Below, piece by piece: positions 39,301 to 48,293 of a DNA stretch of 64,000 nucleotides. How positions within the stretch are numbered: position 1 is the first letter of the stretch; each line of letters begins with the position of its first letter. The stretch lies in NCBI RefSeq assembly GCF_024970185.1, contig NZ_CP103965.1:5723001-5787000 (forward strand), given 5' to 3'. Source of the DNA: Pseudomonas sp. N3-W. Its GTDB lineage: Bacteria > Pseudomonadota > Gammaproteobacteria > Pseudomonadales > Pseudomonadaceae. The notes beneath the pieces were generated by a model. The model saw only the letters and a list, made by a program, of their open reading frames with translations, was not told the origin of the DNA and made no database searches. Position numbers and translations under genes: made by a program.

Positions 39301-40611
39301 ATGCTCAGATGGTGCTCGCGTTCAATCTTCCTCCAAGTGGTTCTCGCACTGGTGCTCGGCATCGTCTGCGGGCTGACCCTCCCCGAATACTCCGCCCAGC
39401 TCAAACCCTTGGGCGACGGCTTCATCAAACTGATCAAGATGCTCATCGGCCTGATCGTATTCTGCGTGGTCGTAAGCGGCATCAGCGGCGCCGGCGATCT
39501 GAAGAAAGTCGGCCGTATCGGCCTCAAGTCAGTGATCTACTTCGAAGTACTGACCACCATCGCCCTGTTGATCGGCCTGGCGTTCGCCTTCAGTACCGGC
39601 ATCGGCAGCGGCGCCAACATTCATCTGGATCAACTGGCCAAGGCCGACATGGGCGATCTGGCCCAGCGAGGCCAGCACCTGCACACCACGACGCAATTTC
39701 TGCTGGAACTGATCCCGACCTCAGTGATCGGCGCCTTTGCCGACAACAACATTCTGCAAGTGCTGCTGTTTTCCGTGCTGTTCGGCAGTGCGCTGAATCT
39801 GGTGGGCGAAGCGGCGTCGGGCATCTCGCGGCTGATCAATGAATTGAGCCATGTGATTTTCCGCATCATGGGCATGATCGTGCGCCTGGCGCCGATTGGC
39901 GTGTTCGGCGCCATCGCATTCACCACCAGCCAATATGGCCTGGACTCGCTGCAACATCTGGGCAGCCTGGTGGGCTTGTTCTACCTGACCTGTGCCGCGT
40001 TCGTGTCGCTGGTTCTCGGGTTGGTGATGCGCCTATCCGGGCTGCGGCTGTGGCCCTTGCTCAAATACTTGCGCGAAGAAATGCTGATCGTCATCGGTAC
40101 CGCCTCGTCCGACGCCGTGCTGCCGCAGATCATGCGCAAGCTGGAACACCTGGGCATCGGCAGCTCCACCGTCGGGCTGGTGATTCCCACCGGCTACTCG
40201 TTCAACCTGGACGGCTTCTCGATCTACCTGACCCTGGCCATCGTGTTCATTGCGAACGCCACTGGCACGCCGCTGGCCATGACTGACCTGCTGACCATTC
40301 TGCTGGTGTCGCTCATCACCTCCAAAGGGGCTCACGGCATTCCCGGCTCGGCACTGGTGATCCTGGCGGCGACACTGACGGCGATCCCGGCGATTCCGGT
40401 GGTCGGCCTGGTGCTGGTGCTGGCGGTGGACTGGTTCATGGGCATCGGCCGGGCGCTGACCAACCTGATCGGCAACTGCGTCGCCACCGTGGCCATCGCA
40501 CGCTGGGAACGGGACATCGATATCCAGCGGGCGAACAAGGTACTTTCCGGCCAGCAGGGGTATACCTTCCAGCCAAGAAAAACGGCGGCACCGGCGCATC
40601 AGGAATTCTGA
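39301..40611 (+). CDS. Dicarboxylate/amino acid:cation symporter (DctA-like, DAACS family)
   Basis: The 436-residue membrane protein has the DAACS reentrant-loop and transport motifs: GTASSDAVLPQIMRKLEHLG and GYSFNLDGFSIYLTLAIVFI, which are closest to DctA-type C4-dicarboxylate carriers, and ITSKGAHGIPGSALVILAAT. About eight membrane segments and two hairpins are expected. It likely imports succinate, malate, fumarate or a related acid with cations. Two GntR-family regulator genes follow directly, so its substrate may be the inducer. The Shine-Dalgarno is modest (AGGATTCC). Confidence 0.88.
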   Translation: MLRWCSRSIFLQVVLALVLGIVCGLTLPEYSAQLKPLGDGFIKLIKMLIGLIVFCVVVSGISGAGDLKKVGRIGLKSVIYFEVLTTIALLIGLAFAFSTGIGSGANIHLDQLAKADMGDLAQRGQHLHTTTQFLLELIPTSVIGAFADNNILQVLLFSVLFGSALNLVGEAASGISRLINELSHVIFRIMGMIVRLAPIGVFGAIAFTTSQYGLDSLQHLGSLVGLFYLTCAAFVSLVLGLVMRLSGLRLWPLLKYLREEMLIVIGTASSDAVLPQIMRKLEHLGIGSSTVGLVIPTGYSFNLDGFSIYLTLAIVFIANATGTPLAMTDLLTILLVSLITSKGAHGIPGSALVILAATLTAIPAIPVVGLVLVLAVDWFMGIGRALTNLIGNCVATVAIARWERDIDIQRANKVLSGQQGYTFQPRKTAAPAHQEF

Positions 40612-40683
40612 CCCCATCCTGCAGGAGCTGCCGAAGGCTGCGAATCTGGCCGTCGGCACTCTTCAAGACTCACGGAGCAAACA

Positions 40684-41388
40684 GTGATTAGCACTTCAAC
40701 CGTCGTAAATTCAGTCGTCGAAAAACTCCGGGCCGCGCTGGCCCGTGGTCAATGGCGCAGCGGCGACATGTTGCCAGGCCAGCGCGAACTCGCCGAACAA
40801 CTGGGCATCAGCCGCCCGAGCCTGCGTGAAGCGGTGATCGTGCTGGAAACCCTTGGCCTGGTGCGTTCGATGCCGGGCAAAGGGGTGGTGGTGCTGGAGG
40901 CCAATCTCAGCGACAGCCAGCACCACGACAACGCGGTGGCCGGTGCCAGCCTGGAAGACGTGCTGCAACTGCGCTACACCCTGGAGCCGTTCATCGTCGG
41001 CCTGGTGGCGCAGTCCATCAGCAGCAAGGAAGTCGGGCAACTGCGCCTGACCCTGATGGACATGCGCGAAGCGCTGGACGCCAATGACAGCGAGGCTGGC
41101 GTGAGCGCCTACATCGCCTTCCACGAAGAACTGTTCACCCTGACCTCCAACCCGATTTTCCAGAGTGTGGTGCAACAGACCAGCAATGCCCTCAAGCAAA
41201 GTGCCGAGGTGCTGCGCAATTCGCCGGAACACCTGGCCGAGCGGCTGGAGGAGAACGAAGCGGTGGTGCGCGCCATCCGCAGCAAGAACAGCGCCCAGGC
41301 CAGTGCCGAAATGCGTCGGCATATCCTTCGTGAAGGCCAGCGGATGGGCATCGAGCTGAATATCCCGGACGACCATTTAGGCAGTTGA
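40684..41388 (+). CDS. FadR/GntR-family transcriptional regulator (FCD domain)
   Basis: The 234-residue protein starts at GTG with GGAG upstream. It has an N-terminal winged helix (GDMLPGQRELAEQLGISRPS, LREAVIVLETLGLV) and an FCD ligand-binding domain with the metal-site pattern D...H...H (around FHEELF and RRHILREG). Regulators of this group, such as LldR and PdhR, bind carboxylates. It follows the DctA-like symporter by 72 bases and is the likely regulator of its transport gene. Confidence 0.9.
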   Translation: MISTSTVVNSVVEKLRAALARGQWRSGDMLPGQRELAEQLGISRPSLREAVIVLETLGLVRSMPGKGVVVLEANLSDSQHHDNAVAGASLEDVLQLRYTLEPFIVGLVAQSISSKEVGQLRLTLMDMREALDANDSEAGVSAYIAFHEELFTLTSNPIFQSVVQQTSNALKQSAEVLRNSPEHLAERLEENEAVVRAIRSKNSAQASAEMRRHILREGQRMGIELNIPDDHLGS

Positions 41389-41413
41389 ATCAGCCCCGAA
41401 CTGGAGACAGGCC

Positions 41414-42106
41414 ATGAACAGTTTCGCCCCGGCGCAGCCCCTCAGCGCCCTGCCCTTCGCCCGTACGAAGACGTCGGCGGATGATCTGTACCCGCAGGTC
41501 TTCGATGCCATTCTCGAACAGCGCCTGGTGCCAAGCAGTCGATTTACCGAAGAAAGTCTGGCGGACCTGTTTGGCACCAGCCGCAGCAGCATCCGCCAGG
41601 TGCTGACGCGACTGTCGCATCAGCAGATCATCATCGTGCGGCCCAATCATCGACCCAAAGTCGCTGCACTCGATGCCGAACAAACCCGGCAGACACTGCA
41701 TGCCCGGCGCCTGACCGAAATCACACTGGTACGCCTGGCCTGCCAACAGCCCTGCCCGCAGGACTTGCAACGCCTGCGGGTGTTGATCGAGCAAGAACGC
41801 CAATGTACGCAGCGCGGTCCGGCGATCCGCCTGGCCGGGGAGTTTCATCTGCAACTGGCCGAGATGGCGGGGAATGCACCGCTGGCGCATTTTCTCGGCA
41901 GTCTGGTGCCCATGACTGCATTGGCGATTGCGCGGTTTGGAGGGCAGACGCAGAGTTGTTGCGAGTGGCAAGCGCATGCCGGGATTGTTGATGCACTGGA
42001 GGGTGGCGATGTGGCGATGGCTGTCAGGTTGATGGGGCAGTGCCTGGATCAGATTGAGGGGGCATTGCTCAATCCAGAAACCTGCCAGGATTGCATCGCC
42101 AATTAA
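41414..42106 (+). CDS. Second GntR-family transcriptional regulator
   Basis: The 230-residue protein has a GntR winged helix (RFTEESLADLFGTSRSSIRQ, VLTRLSHQQIIIV) and a C-terminal helical FCD-like domain (FHLQLAEMAGNAPLAHFLG, CCEWQAHAGIVDALEGGD). It begins 25 bases after the first regulator, so both are probably on one transcript. Its effector is unknown. Five cysteines, including a C-terminal CxxC (ETCQDCIAN), are unusual for the family. Confidence 0.88.
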   Translation: MNSFAPAQPLSALPFARTKTSADDLYPQVFDAILEQRLVPSSRFTEESLADLFGTSRSSIRQVLTRLSHQQIIIVRPNHRPKVAALDAEQTRQTLHARRLTEITLVRLACQQPCPQDLQRLRVLIEQERQCTQRGPAIRLAGEFHLQLAEMAGNAPLAHFLGSLVPMTALAIARFGGQTQSCCEWQAHAGIVDALEGGDVAMAVRLMGQCLDQIEGALLNPETCQDCIAN

Positions 42107-42110
42107 ATCG

Positions 42111-42180
42111 TCTTCGCGAGCAGGCTTGCTCCCACATTTGAAATGCATCCCCCTGTGGGAGCGAGCCTGATCGCGAAGGC
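42111..42180. repeat. Pair of REP sequences in outward orientation
   Basis: One copy at 42111-42135 (TCGCGAGCAGGCTTGCTCCCAC) and one at 42155-42180 (GTGGGAGCGAGCCTGATCGC) face the opposite way from the usual doublet, with only about 19 bases between. Confidence 0.8.
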
Positions 42181-42204
42181 GTCATAACATCCACCGACGA
42201 TGCT

Positions 42205-43176
42205 TCAGACCGCCACCACCCGCTCAAACCCCGCCCGAATCTTCTCTTGCGGCAAATCATCAGCAATAAACACGATCACGCTTTCGCGCGTCTCATCCTC
42301 AGCCCACTCGGTATCCCAGTCGAAACCATAGAGCTTCAAAACCCCCTGAAACACCATCCGCCGCGGCTCGCCGAGAATGCTCAGCACGCCCTTGTAACGC
42401 AGCAACTGCTTGCCATGGTCTTCCAGCAGCTCATTCATGAACTCGCTGAGTTTGTCGATATCCAGCGGTTTATCAGTGCGCAGCACCAGGCTGGAGATGC
42501 GGTCGATGGACGGCGCCTTGCTCACCGGGCGCAGATTCACCCCGCCCCCCAGATCGGCGTTGAGGTTGAAACCGCGCACGTCCAGCAGTTCAGCCAGGTC
42601 GATGTTGCCGTGTTCCACCACACGAATCGGCGCACGGCGATTGATCCGGATCAGGCGTTCGCTGAGCGCCGTGAATGTCGTCTCGTCCACCAGATCGCGC
42701 TTGCTCACCAGCAGCCGGTCGGCGAAACCGATCTGCGCCTGGGCGATGGTCTGGGCCAGATGTGTTTCAGCGTGAGCCGCGTCCACCAGGGTGATGATGC
42801 CGTCGAGGATGTAGCGATCACGCAGCTCCTCATCGATGAAAAAGGTCTGCGCCACGGGCGCCGGGTCAGCCAGGCCAGTGCATTCGATGACCAGACGGTC
42901 GAAGGTGATTTCACCGCTGTCCAGGCGTTCGAGCAGCAGGTACAGGGCCTTGGTCAGGTCGGTGTGGATAGTGCAGCAGACGCAGCCGTTGGACAGCGTC
43001 ATCACCTGCACCGGCTCGTCGCCCAGCAGTTGGGTGTCGATACCGGCGTCACTGAATTCGTTTTCGATCACGGCGATTTTCAGCCCGTGCTCGGCCTTGA
43101 GCAGATGGCGCAGCAGCGTGGTCTTGCCAGCGCCGAGGAAACCGCTGAGCACGGTGACCGGGATGGGAGAGGACAA
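42205..43176 (-). CDS. CobW/YjiA-type zinc-binding GTPase
   Basis: The 323-residue G3E GTPase has Walker A FLGAGKTTLL, Walker B/E region VIENEFSDAGIDTQ, the metal-binding CxCC motif in LSNGCVCCTIHTDL and the switch ECTGLADPAPV, with the CobW C-terminal domain. A TTG start at 43176 (MSSPIPVTVLSGF) is preferred over the upstream ATG because AGGAG lies at the right spacing before it. It is next to ybdD and cstA, the same order as P. aeruginosa PA4604-PA4606. Proteins of this group act as metal chaperones; the partner here is unknown. Confidence 0.9.
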   Translation of the reverse strand: MSSPIPVTVLSGFLGAGKTTLLRHLLKAEHGLKIAVIENEFSDAGIDTQLLGDEPVQVMTLSNGCVCCTIHTDLTKALYLLLERLDSGEITFDRLVIECTGLADPAPVAQTFFIDEELRDRYILDGIITLVDAAHAETHLAQTIAQAQIGFADRLLVSKRDLVDETTFTALSERLIRINRRAPIRVVEHGNIDLAELLDVRGFNLNADLGGGVNLRPVSKAPSIDRISSLVLRTDKPLDIDKLSEFMNELLEDHGKQLLRYKGVLSILGEPRRMVFQGVLKLYGFDWDTEWAEDETRESVIVFIADDLPQEKIRAGFERVVAV

Positions 43177-43218
43177 ACTGGATCTCCTTCTAATACGCAA
43201 AAAAATGAGAGCGGTCCT

Positions 43219-43302
43219 GTGGGACCGAGCTTGCTCGCGATGGCATCACCTCGGTCTGACGATATACCGAGTTGTCTGCATCGCGAGCAAGCTCGCTCCC
43301 AC
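43219..43302. repeat. REP doublet (type A) upstream of the CobW-type gene
   Basis: Inverted GTGGGACCGAGCTTGCTCGC and GCGAGCAAGCTCGCTCCCAC arms, with an extra GCTCCCAC remnant at 43311-43318. It lies between ybdD and the GTPase gene on the same strand. Confidence 0.9.
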
Positions 43303-43347
43303 AAAAAGCCGCTCCCACATCACATCGGGTAACCCGCGGTTAGCGGA

Positions 43348-43545
43348 TCAACAGCACTTGGGCCCACCCTTGCCACCGTAACGGGCTTCCTGACGTTCGC
43401 GAAAGAACATCTCGTAGCTCATCACCGGTTTGTCCGGATGTTTGGTTTGCATATGCTCGACGTAGTTGTCGTAGTCGGGCATGCCGACCATCAGGCGCGC
43501 AGCCTGACCGAGGTATTTACCGAGGCGACTCAGGTCATTGAACAT
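43348..43545 (-). CDS. YbdD/YjiX family small protein
   Basis: The 65-residue protein has the family core [20 protein letters not shown] and [18 protein letters not shown], ending in a Cys-Cys pair (GGKGGPKCC). It lies 15 bases downstream of cstA. Members of this family accompany CstA/YjiY peptide or pyruvate transporters and are needed for transport in E. coli. It is followed by the CobW-type gene after the REP doublet. Confidence 0.92.
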   Translation of the reverse strand: MFNDLSRLGKYLGQAARLMVGMPDYDNYVEHMQTKHPDKPVMSYEMFFRERQEARYGGKGGPKCC

Positions 43546-43560
43546 GTTTGCAATCCTCGA

Positions 43561-45627
43561 TTACGCGTCTGGAATGGCCTGGAATGGCGCTTCTTTATCC
43601 GTGCGTTCCTTGGTGCCCCAGGCGGCGATGCCGACCTTGAGCGCATAGAACAGGATGCTGAATACCACGAACAGGAACAGTGCCGTCAGCGTTGCGTTGG
43701 TGTAGGCGTTGAAGATCACATGCTGCATCTGGGTGATGTCCTTGGCCGGGGCGAGAATCTGCCCGTTGGCCAATGCATCGCTGTATTTTTTGGCCAGCGA
43801 CAGGAAGCCGATCGCCGGGTTGGCGTCGAACAGCTTGATGAAGCCTGCGGTGACGGTGCAAATCAGCAGCCAGACTGCTGGCAGCATGGTCACCCAGATG
43901 TAGCGTTGGCGTTTCATTTTGATCAGCACAACGGTGGCGAGCATCAGCGCAATACCGGCCAGCATCTGGTTGGAGATACCGAACAGCGGCCACAAGGTGT
44001 TGATGCCACCCAGCGGATCGATCACCCCTTGATACAGCAGGTAACCCCACATTGCCACGCAACCGGCCGTGGCGATCAGGTTGGCGGTCCAGGACTCGGT
44101 GCGCTTGAGCGCCGGCACGAACGAGCCGAGCAAATCCTGCAGCATGAAACGCCCGGCACGAGTACCGGCGTCAACCGCGGTGAGGATGAACAGCGCCTCG
44201 AACAGGATCGCGAAGTGGTACCAGAACGCCATGGTGTTTTCACCCGGCAGTACGCTGTGCAGGATCTGCGCAATACCGACCGCCAGCGTCGGTGCACCGC
44301 CGGCGCGAGCCAGCACGGTGGTTTCACCAATGTCCTTGGCGACCGCTTGCAGCGCTTCCGGAGTAATTGCAAAACCCCAACTGCTGACGGTTTGCGCGAC
44401 TTGCATCACATCACCGCCGACGATTGCGGCCGGGCTGTTCATGGCGAAGTACACGCCTGGCTCGATCACCGAGGCGGCAACCATTGCCATGATCGCCACG
44501 AAGGACTCCATCAGCATGCCTCCGTAACCGATGTAACGGGCATGGCCTTCACTGGCCAGCAGCTTCGGCGTCGTGCCAGAGGCAATCAGCGCGTGGAAAC
44601 CCGAGACCGCGCCACAGGCGATGGTGATGAACAGGAACGGGAACAGGCCGCCCTTCCACACCGGTCCGGTGCCGTCGATGAATTGAGTGAGTGCCGGCAT
44701 TTTCAGCACGGGCATGGTGACCAGGATGCCAATCGCCAGAGCGACGATGGTGCCGATTTTCAGGAAGGTCGAAAGATAGTCACGCGGCGCCAGAATCAGC
44801 CATACCGGCAACACGGCGGCAACAAAACCGTAGCCGATCAGCATCCAGGTAATCTGGATCCCGGTGAAGCTGAACGCCTTGGCCCAGACCGGATCGGCGG
44901 CAATCTGCCCGCCCAGCCAGATCGAACCGAGTAGCAACAACACGCCGACGACAGAGATTTCACCGATGCGGCCCGGGCGGATGTAGCGCATGTAGACGCC
45001 CATGAACATCGCGATCGGGATGGTCGCCATCACCGTGAAAATGCCCCACGGGCTTTCGGCCAGGGCCTTGACCACGATCAGCGCCAGCACCGCGAGGATG
45101 ATGATCATGATCAGGAAGCAGCCAAACAGCGCGATGGTGCCGGGGATGCGGCCCATTTCTTCACGGACCATGTCACCCAGGGAGCGACCGTTGCGGCGGG
45201 TGGACATGAACAGGACCATGAAGTCCTGAACGGCACCGGCCAGCACCACGCCGGCAATCAGCCAGAGCGTGCCGGGCAGATAGCCCATTTGTGCCGCCAA
45301 TACCGGGCCGACCAAAGGCCCCGCACCAGCGATGGCCGCGAAGTGATGACCGAACAGAATGTGTTTGTTGGTCGGCACGTAGTCCAGACCATCATTGTTG
45401 ACGACGGCGGGGGTGGCCCGACGCGGGTCCAGTTGCATCACGTTGTTGGCGATGAACAGACTGTAATAGCGGTATGCAACCAGATAGATCGCCACGGCGG
45501 CGACCACAATCCACAAGGCGTTGATCGCCTCGCCTCGGCGCAATGCCACAACGCCCAGGGCGCACGCTCCTACGATTGCCAGCAGCAGCCAGGGTAAGTG
45601 GCGTAGCAGGCTATTATTATTTTTCAT
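43561..45627 (-). CDS. cstA: Carbon starvation protein A (pyruvate/peptide transporter)
   Basis: Using the ATG at 45627 (MKNNNSLLRHLPWLL) the membrane protein has 688 residues, close to E. coli CstA (701). Characteristic are ATPAVVNNDGLDYVPTNKHI, FGHHFAAIAGAGPLVGPVLA and about 16-18 membrane segments. CstA imports pyruvate and, in some bacteria, peptides under carbon limitation. An upstream in-frame extension to 45699 lacks conservation. It leads the cstA-ybdD-CobW series. No regulatory site was recognised. Confidence 0.95.
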   Translation of the reverse strand: MKNNNSLLRHLPWLLLAIVGACALGVVALRRGEAINALWIVVAAVAIYLVAYRYYSLFIANNVMQLDPRRATPAVVNNDGLDYVPTNKHILFGHHFAAIAGAGPLVGPVLAAQMGYLPGTLWLIAGVVLAGAVQDFMVLFMSTRRNGRSLGDMVREEMGRIPGTIALFGCFLIMIIILAVLALIVVKALAESPWGIFTVMATIPIAMFMGVYMRYIRPGRIGEISVVGVLLLLGSIWLGGQIAADPVWAKAFSFTGIQITWMLIGYGFVAAVLPVWLILAPRDYLSTFLKIGTIVALAIGILVTMPVLKMPALTQFIDGTGPVWKGGLFPFLFITIACGAVSGFHALIASGTTPKLLASEGHARYIGYGGMLMESFVAIMAMVAASVIEPGVYFAMNSPAAIVGGDVMQVAQTVSSWGFAITPEALQAVAKDIGETTVLARAGGAPTLAVGIAQILHSVLPGENTMAFWYHFAILFEALFILTAVDAGTRAGRFMLQDLLGSFVPALKRTESWTANLIATAGCVAMWGYLLYQGVIDPLGGINTLWPLFGISNQMLAGIALMLATVVLIKMKRQRYIWVTMLPAVWLLICTVTAGFIKLFDANPAIGFLSLAKKYSDALANGQILAPAKDITQMQHVIFNAYTNATLTALFLFVVFSILFYALKVGIAAWGTKERTDKEAPFQAIPDA

Positions 45628-45786
45628 TTTATTATTCCAGCCAGGGTGGACAAGAAAGACAGCCACCCCGAGTTTAGCGCTACTGGCGCCAAAGACCATA
45701 CCCCGACATAGGTCTAGATCCCCGGTTTGCTGGCGGGCCTCGGGGATGCGGGTCTATAGTCAGCGAACCTTCGCGAGGATTGCACC

Positions 45787-46155
45787 ATGACCGAGCACCC
45801 TGCCAATCGTCGTCGCTTCAAACGTATTGCGTTCGATGCCAAAACCGAGCTGAGCCAAGGGCAACACCTCTGGCCGGTGAAACTGATCGACCTGTCGCTC
45901 AAGGGGCTGTTGATCGAACGGCCCGAGCCATGGCTGGGTGACAAGAACCAGGTTTTCTCGGTGGACATTCACCTGGGCAAGGACGCAGAGATCCGCATGG
46001 ACGTGCAGCTGTCCCATGACAATAACCGCCAACTTGGTTTCGTCTGCCGCTACATCAGCCTGGAATCGGTTCAAAGCCTGCGGCGCTTGATCGAGCTCAA
46101 TCTGGGGGATCCGCAGGAGCTGGAGCGGGAGTTGGGGGCCCTGATCGAAATCTGA
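45787..46155 (+). CDS. mapZ: PilZ-domain c-di-GMP adaptor MapZ
   Basis: The 122-residue protein carries both c-di-GMP ligand motifs: RRRFKR (RxxxR, residues 8-13) and DLSLKG (DxSxxG, about 37-42). Sequence and size match P. aeruginosa PA4608/MapZ, which binds c-di-GMP and then inhibits the CheR1 methyltransferase to alter chemotaxis. Conserved ends (LRRLIELNLGDPQELEREL) match as well. It lies beside cstA and radA, as PA4608 does. It is a likely receptor for c-di-GMP made by MorA, 8 kb away, though this is inferred. Confidence 0.92.
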   Translation: MTEHPANRRRFKRIAFDAKTELSQGQHLWPVKLIDLSLKGLLIERPEPWLGDKNQVFSVDIHLGKDAEIRMDVQLSHDNNRQLGFVCRYISLESVQSLRRLIELNLGDPQELERELGALIEI

Positions 46156-46172
46156 CGCAAACACATCCCCCT

Positions 46173-46262
46173 GTGGGAGCCGGGCTTGCCCGCGATGACG
46201 GACTCACATCCAACATCAATGCCGACAGATAGACCGCTATCGCGGGCAAGCCCGGCTCCCAC
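46173..46262. repeat. REP doublet (type A variant)
   Basis: Arms GTGGGAGCCGGGCTTGCCCG and CGGGCAAGCCCGGCTCCCAC, the variant also seen at 19926-20011, between convergent mapZ and radA. Confidence 0.9.
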
Positions 46263-46275
46263 AGAGACAGGGTGT

Positions 46276-47643
46276 TTATTCGAACAGTGCGTCGAGGGCC
46301 TGTTCGAGGCGGGTCACGGCAATAATCTGCAAACCCGGTGGCGCTTCCTTCGGTGCATTGCCCTTGGGCACGATGGCACGTTTGAAGCCGTGTTTGGCCG
46401 CCTCTTTCAGCCGCTCCTGACCGCTCGGCACCGGGCGCACTTCGCCGGACAATCCGACTTCCCCGAACACCAGCAAGTCATGCGGCAGTGGCCGGTTGCG
46501 CAGGCTGGACATCACCGCCGCCATCAGCGCCAGATCGGATGCGGTTTCCAGCACCTTCACCCCGCCGACCACATTGAGGAACACGTCTTGATCGTGGGTC
46601 GGAATGCCACCGTGACGATGCAGCACCGCCAGCAACATCGCCAGACGATTCTGATCCAGGCCCAGCGTCACCCGGCGCGGGTTGGCCAGGTGACTGTCAT
46701 CCACCAGCGCCTGAACTTCCACCAGCATCGGTCGCGTGCCTTCCCACGTCGCCATGACCACACTGCCCGGGACTTCTTCCTGAGCGCGGGTAAGAAATAT
46801 CGCAGACGGGTTGGAGACTTCTTTCAGGCCCTTGTCAGTCATGCCGAACACGCCCAGCTCGTTTACCGCGCCGAAACGGTTTTTCACCGCCCGCAGCAAA
46901 CGCAGTCGCCCGTCAGACTCGCCTTCGAAATACAGCACGGTATCAACCATGTGCTCCAGCACGCGGGGACCGGCCAGTGCGCCTTCCTTGGTGACGTGAC
47001 CCACCAGGAAAATCGCCGTGCCGCTCTGCTTGGCATAACGCACCAGCAACGCCGCACTTTCGCGCACCTGGGACACGCCACCCGGTGCCGATTGCAATTG
47101 TTCGGTGAAGATCGTCTGGATCGAGTCGATCACCATCACCTTGGGCTTTTCCTGGCGGGCCGTGGCAATGATGGTTTCGATGCAGGTTTCGGTCATCACC
47201 CGCAGCTTGTCCTGAGGCAAACCGAGGCGACGGGCGCGCATGGCCACCTGTTGCTGGGACTCTTCGCCGGTGACGTAGAGCGCCGGCATGCTCTTGGCGA
47301 GGTTGCACAAGGTTTGCAACAGAATCGTCGATTTGCCGATGCCGGGATCACCGCCGATCAGCACCACAGAACCGTCCACCAGACCGCCGCCCAGCACCCG
47401 GTCGAGTTCGCTGGAAGCCGTGGAAAAACGCGGGATTTCTTCGACGCTGACTTCAGCCAGGGTCTTGATCTGCGCCTGCTGGCCGGTCCAGCCGGTTCGC
47501 CCGCTGGGGGCCGCCGCGCCGCCGCTTTCCACCATGGTTTCGGTCAGGGTGTTCCAGGCCCCGCACTCGCCGCACTGGCCGGCCCACTTGGGGAAGGTTG
47601 AGCCGCACTCGGTGCAGCCGTACATGCGCTTGGCCTTGGCCAT
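46276..47643 (-). CDS. radA: DNA repair protein RadA
   Basis: From the ATG at 47643 the protein has 455 residues. It has the N-terminal C4 zinc finger (YGCTECGSTFPKWAGQCGEC), a RecA-like core with Walker A GGDPGIGKSTIL, the RadA-specific KNRFG motif (VKNRFGAVNELG), and a C-terminal Lon-like domain ending VTRLEQALDALFE. RadA is a helicase-like branch-migration factor acting after RecA strand exchange. It sits beside ankB/katB, matching P. aeruginosa. Confidence 0.97.
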   Translation of the reverse strand: MAKAKRMYGCTECGSTFPKWAGQCGECGAWNTLTETMVESGGAAAPSGRTGWTGQQAQIKTLAEVSVEEIPRFSTASSELDRVLGGGLVDGSVVLIGGDPGIGKSTILLQTLCNLAKSMPALYVTGEESQQQVAMRARRLGLPQDKLRVMTETCIETIIATARQEKPKVMVIDSIQTIFTEQLQSAPGGVSQVRESAALLVRYAKQSGTAIFLVGHVTKEGALAGPRVLEHMVDTVLYFEGESDGRLRLLRAVKNRFGAVNELGVFGMTDKGLKEVSNPSAIFLTRAQEEVPGSVVMATWEGTRPMLVEVQALVDDSHLANPRRVTLGLDQNRLAMLLAVLHRHGGIPTHDQDVFLNVVGGVKVLETASDLALMAAVMSSLRNRPLPHDLLVFGEVGLSGEVRPVPSGQERLKEAAKHGFKRAIVPKGNAPKEAPPGLQIIAVTRLEQALDALFE

Positions 47644-47688
47644 CTGAACTCCCGGCAAAAACCGCGATGATAGCTCAGCCAGCACGGA

Positions 47689-48234
47689 TCAGCGCGGCGC
47701 GGCGGTACGGATTTCACCGCTGGCCAGACGCGCGGCACTGTTGCCCAGCGGATCTTCGGCATTCAGGTCGGCGCCTTTGGCCTTGAGCGCGTCGAGCAAT
47801 TCGACACGCTTGAACAACCCGGCGTACATCGCCGCCGTCTGCCCGGCGCCGTTACGTTGATCGGGGCTGCAATTGGACGCCATCAGGGTCCGGGCAATCT
47901 GTATTTCGCCCTTGAAAATGGCGCCCATCAACGCGGTATTGCCACGCTGGTCCTGGGCACAGGCATCCGCTCCAGCGGCTAGCAAGCGTTCAACCGCCGC
48001 ACCCTGACCGTGATAGGCGGCCAGAATCAGCGCGGTGTAGCCCTTGCTGTCGCGAGTATCGAGGGAGTAATTGGCCTCAATGAACGTCTCCAGCATCGGC
48101 ACATCGCCCCGGCGAGCGGCATCGAAATAGTAATCCTGCAACTGCGCTTTCAGCGCGGCGGGGTCTTGAGTGGCTGGCGCCGCCGACGCGGCAAGCGACA
48201 GATTCCCTAGAAATAGAAACAAGAGAAAACGCAT
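47689..48234 (-). CDS. ankB: Periplasmic ankyrin-repeat protein AnkB
   Basis: The 181-residue protein has a signal peptide (MRFLLFLFLGNLSLAASA) and about four ankyrin repeats (KGYTALILAAYHGQGAAVERL, RGNTALMGAIFKGEIQIART, GAGQTAAMYAGLFKRVELLD). The ATG at 48234 is better placed after AGGAG than that at 48240. In P. aeruginosa AnkB is needed for full KatB activity; it is anchored in or near the inner membrane facing the periplasm. It follows katB by 59 bases. Confidence 0.92.
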   Translation of the reverse strand: MRFLLFLFLGNLSLAASAAPATQDPAALKAQLQDYYFDAARRGDVPMLETFIEANYSLDTRDSKGYTALILAAYHGQGAAVERLLAAGADACAQDQRGNTALMGAIFKGEIQIARTLMASNCSPDQRNGAGQTAAMYAGLFKRVELLDALKAKGADLNAEDPLGNSAARLASGEIRTAAPR

Positions 48235-48293
48235 GAGCATGCTCCTGGGACTGACGGGGCCTCACCTGAGACCCCGCAATGATGGCAGTGGAA

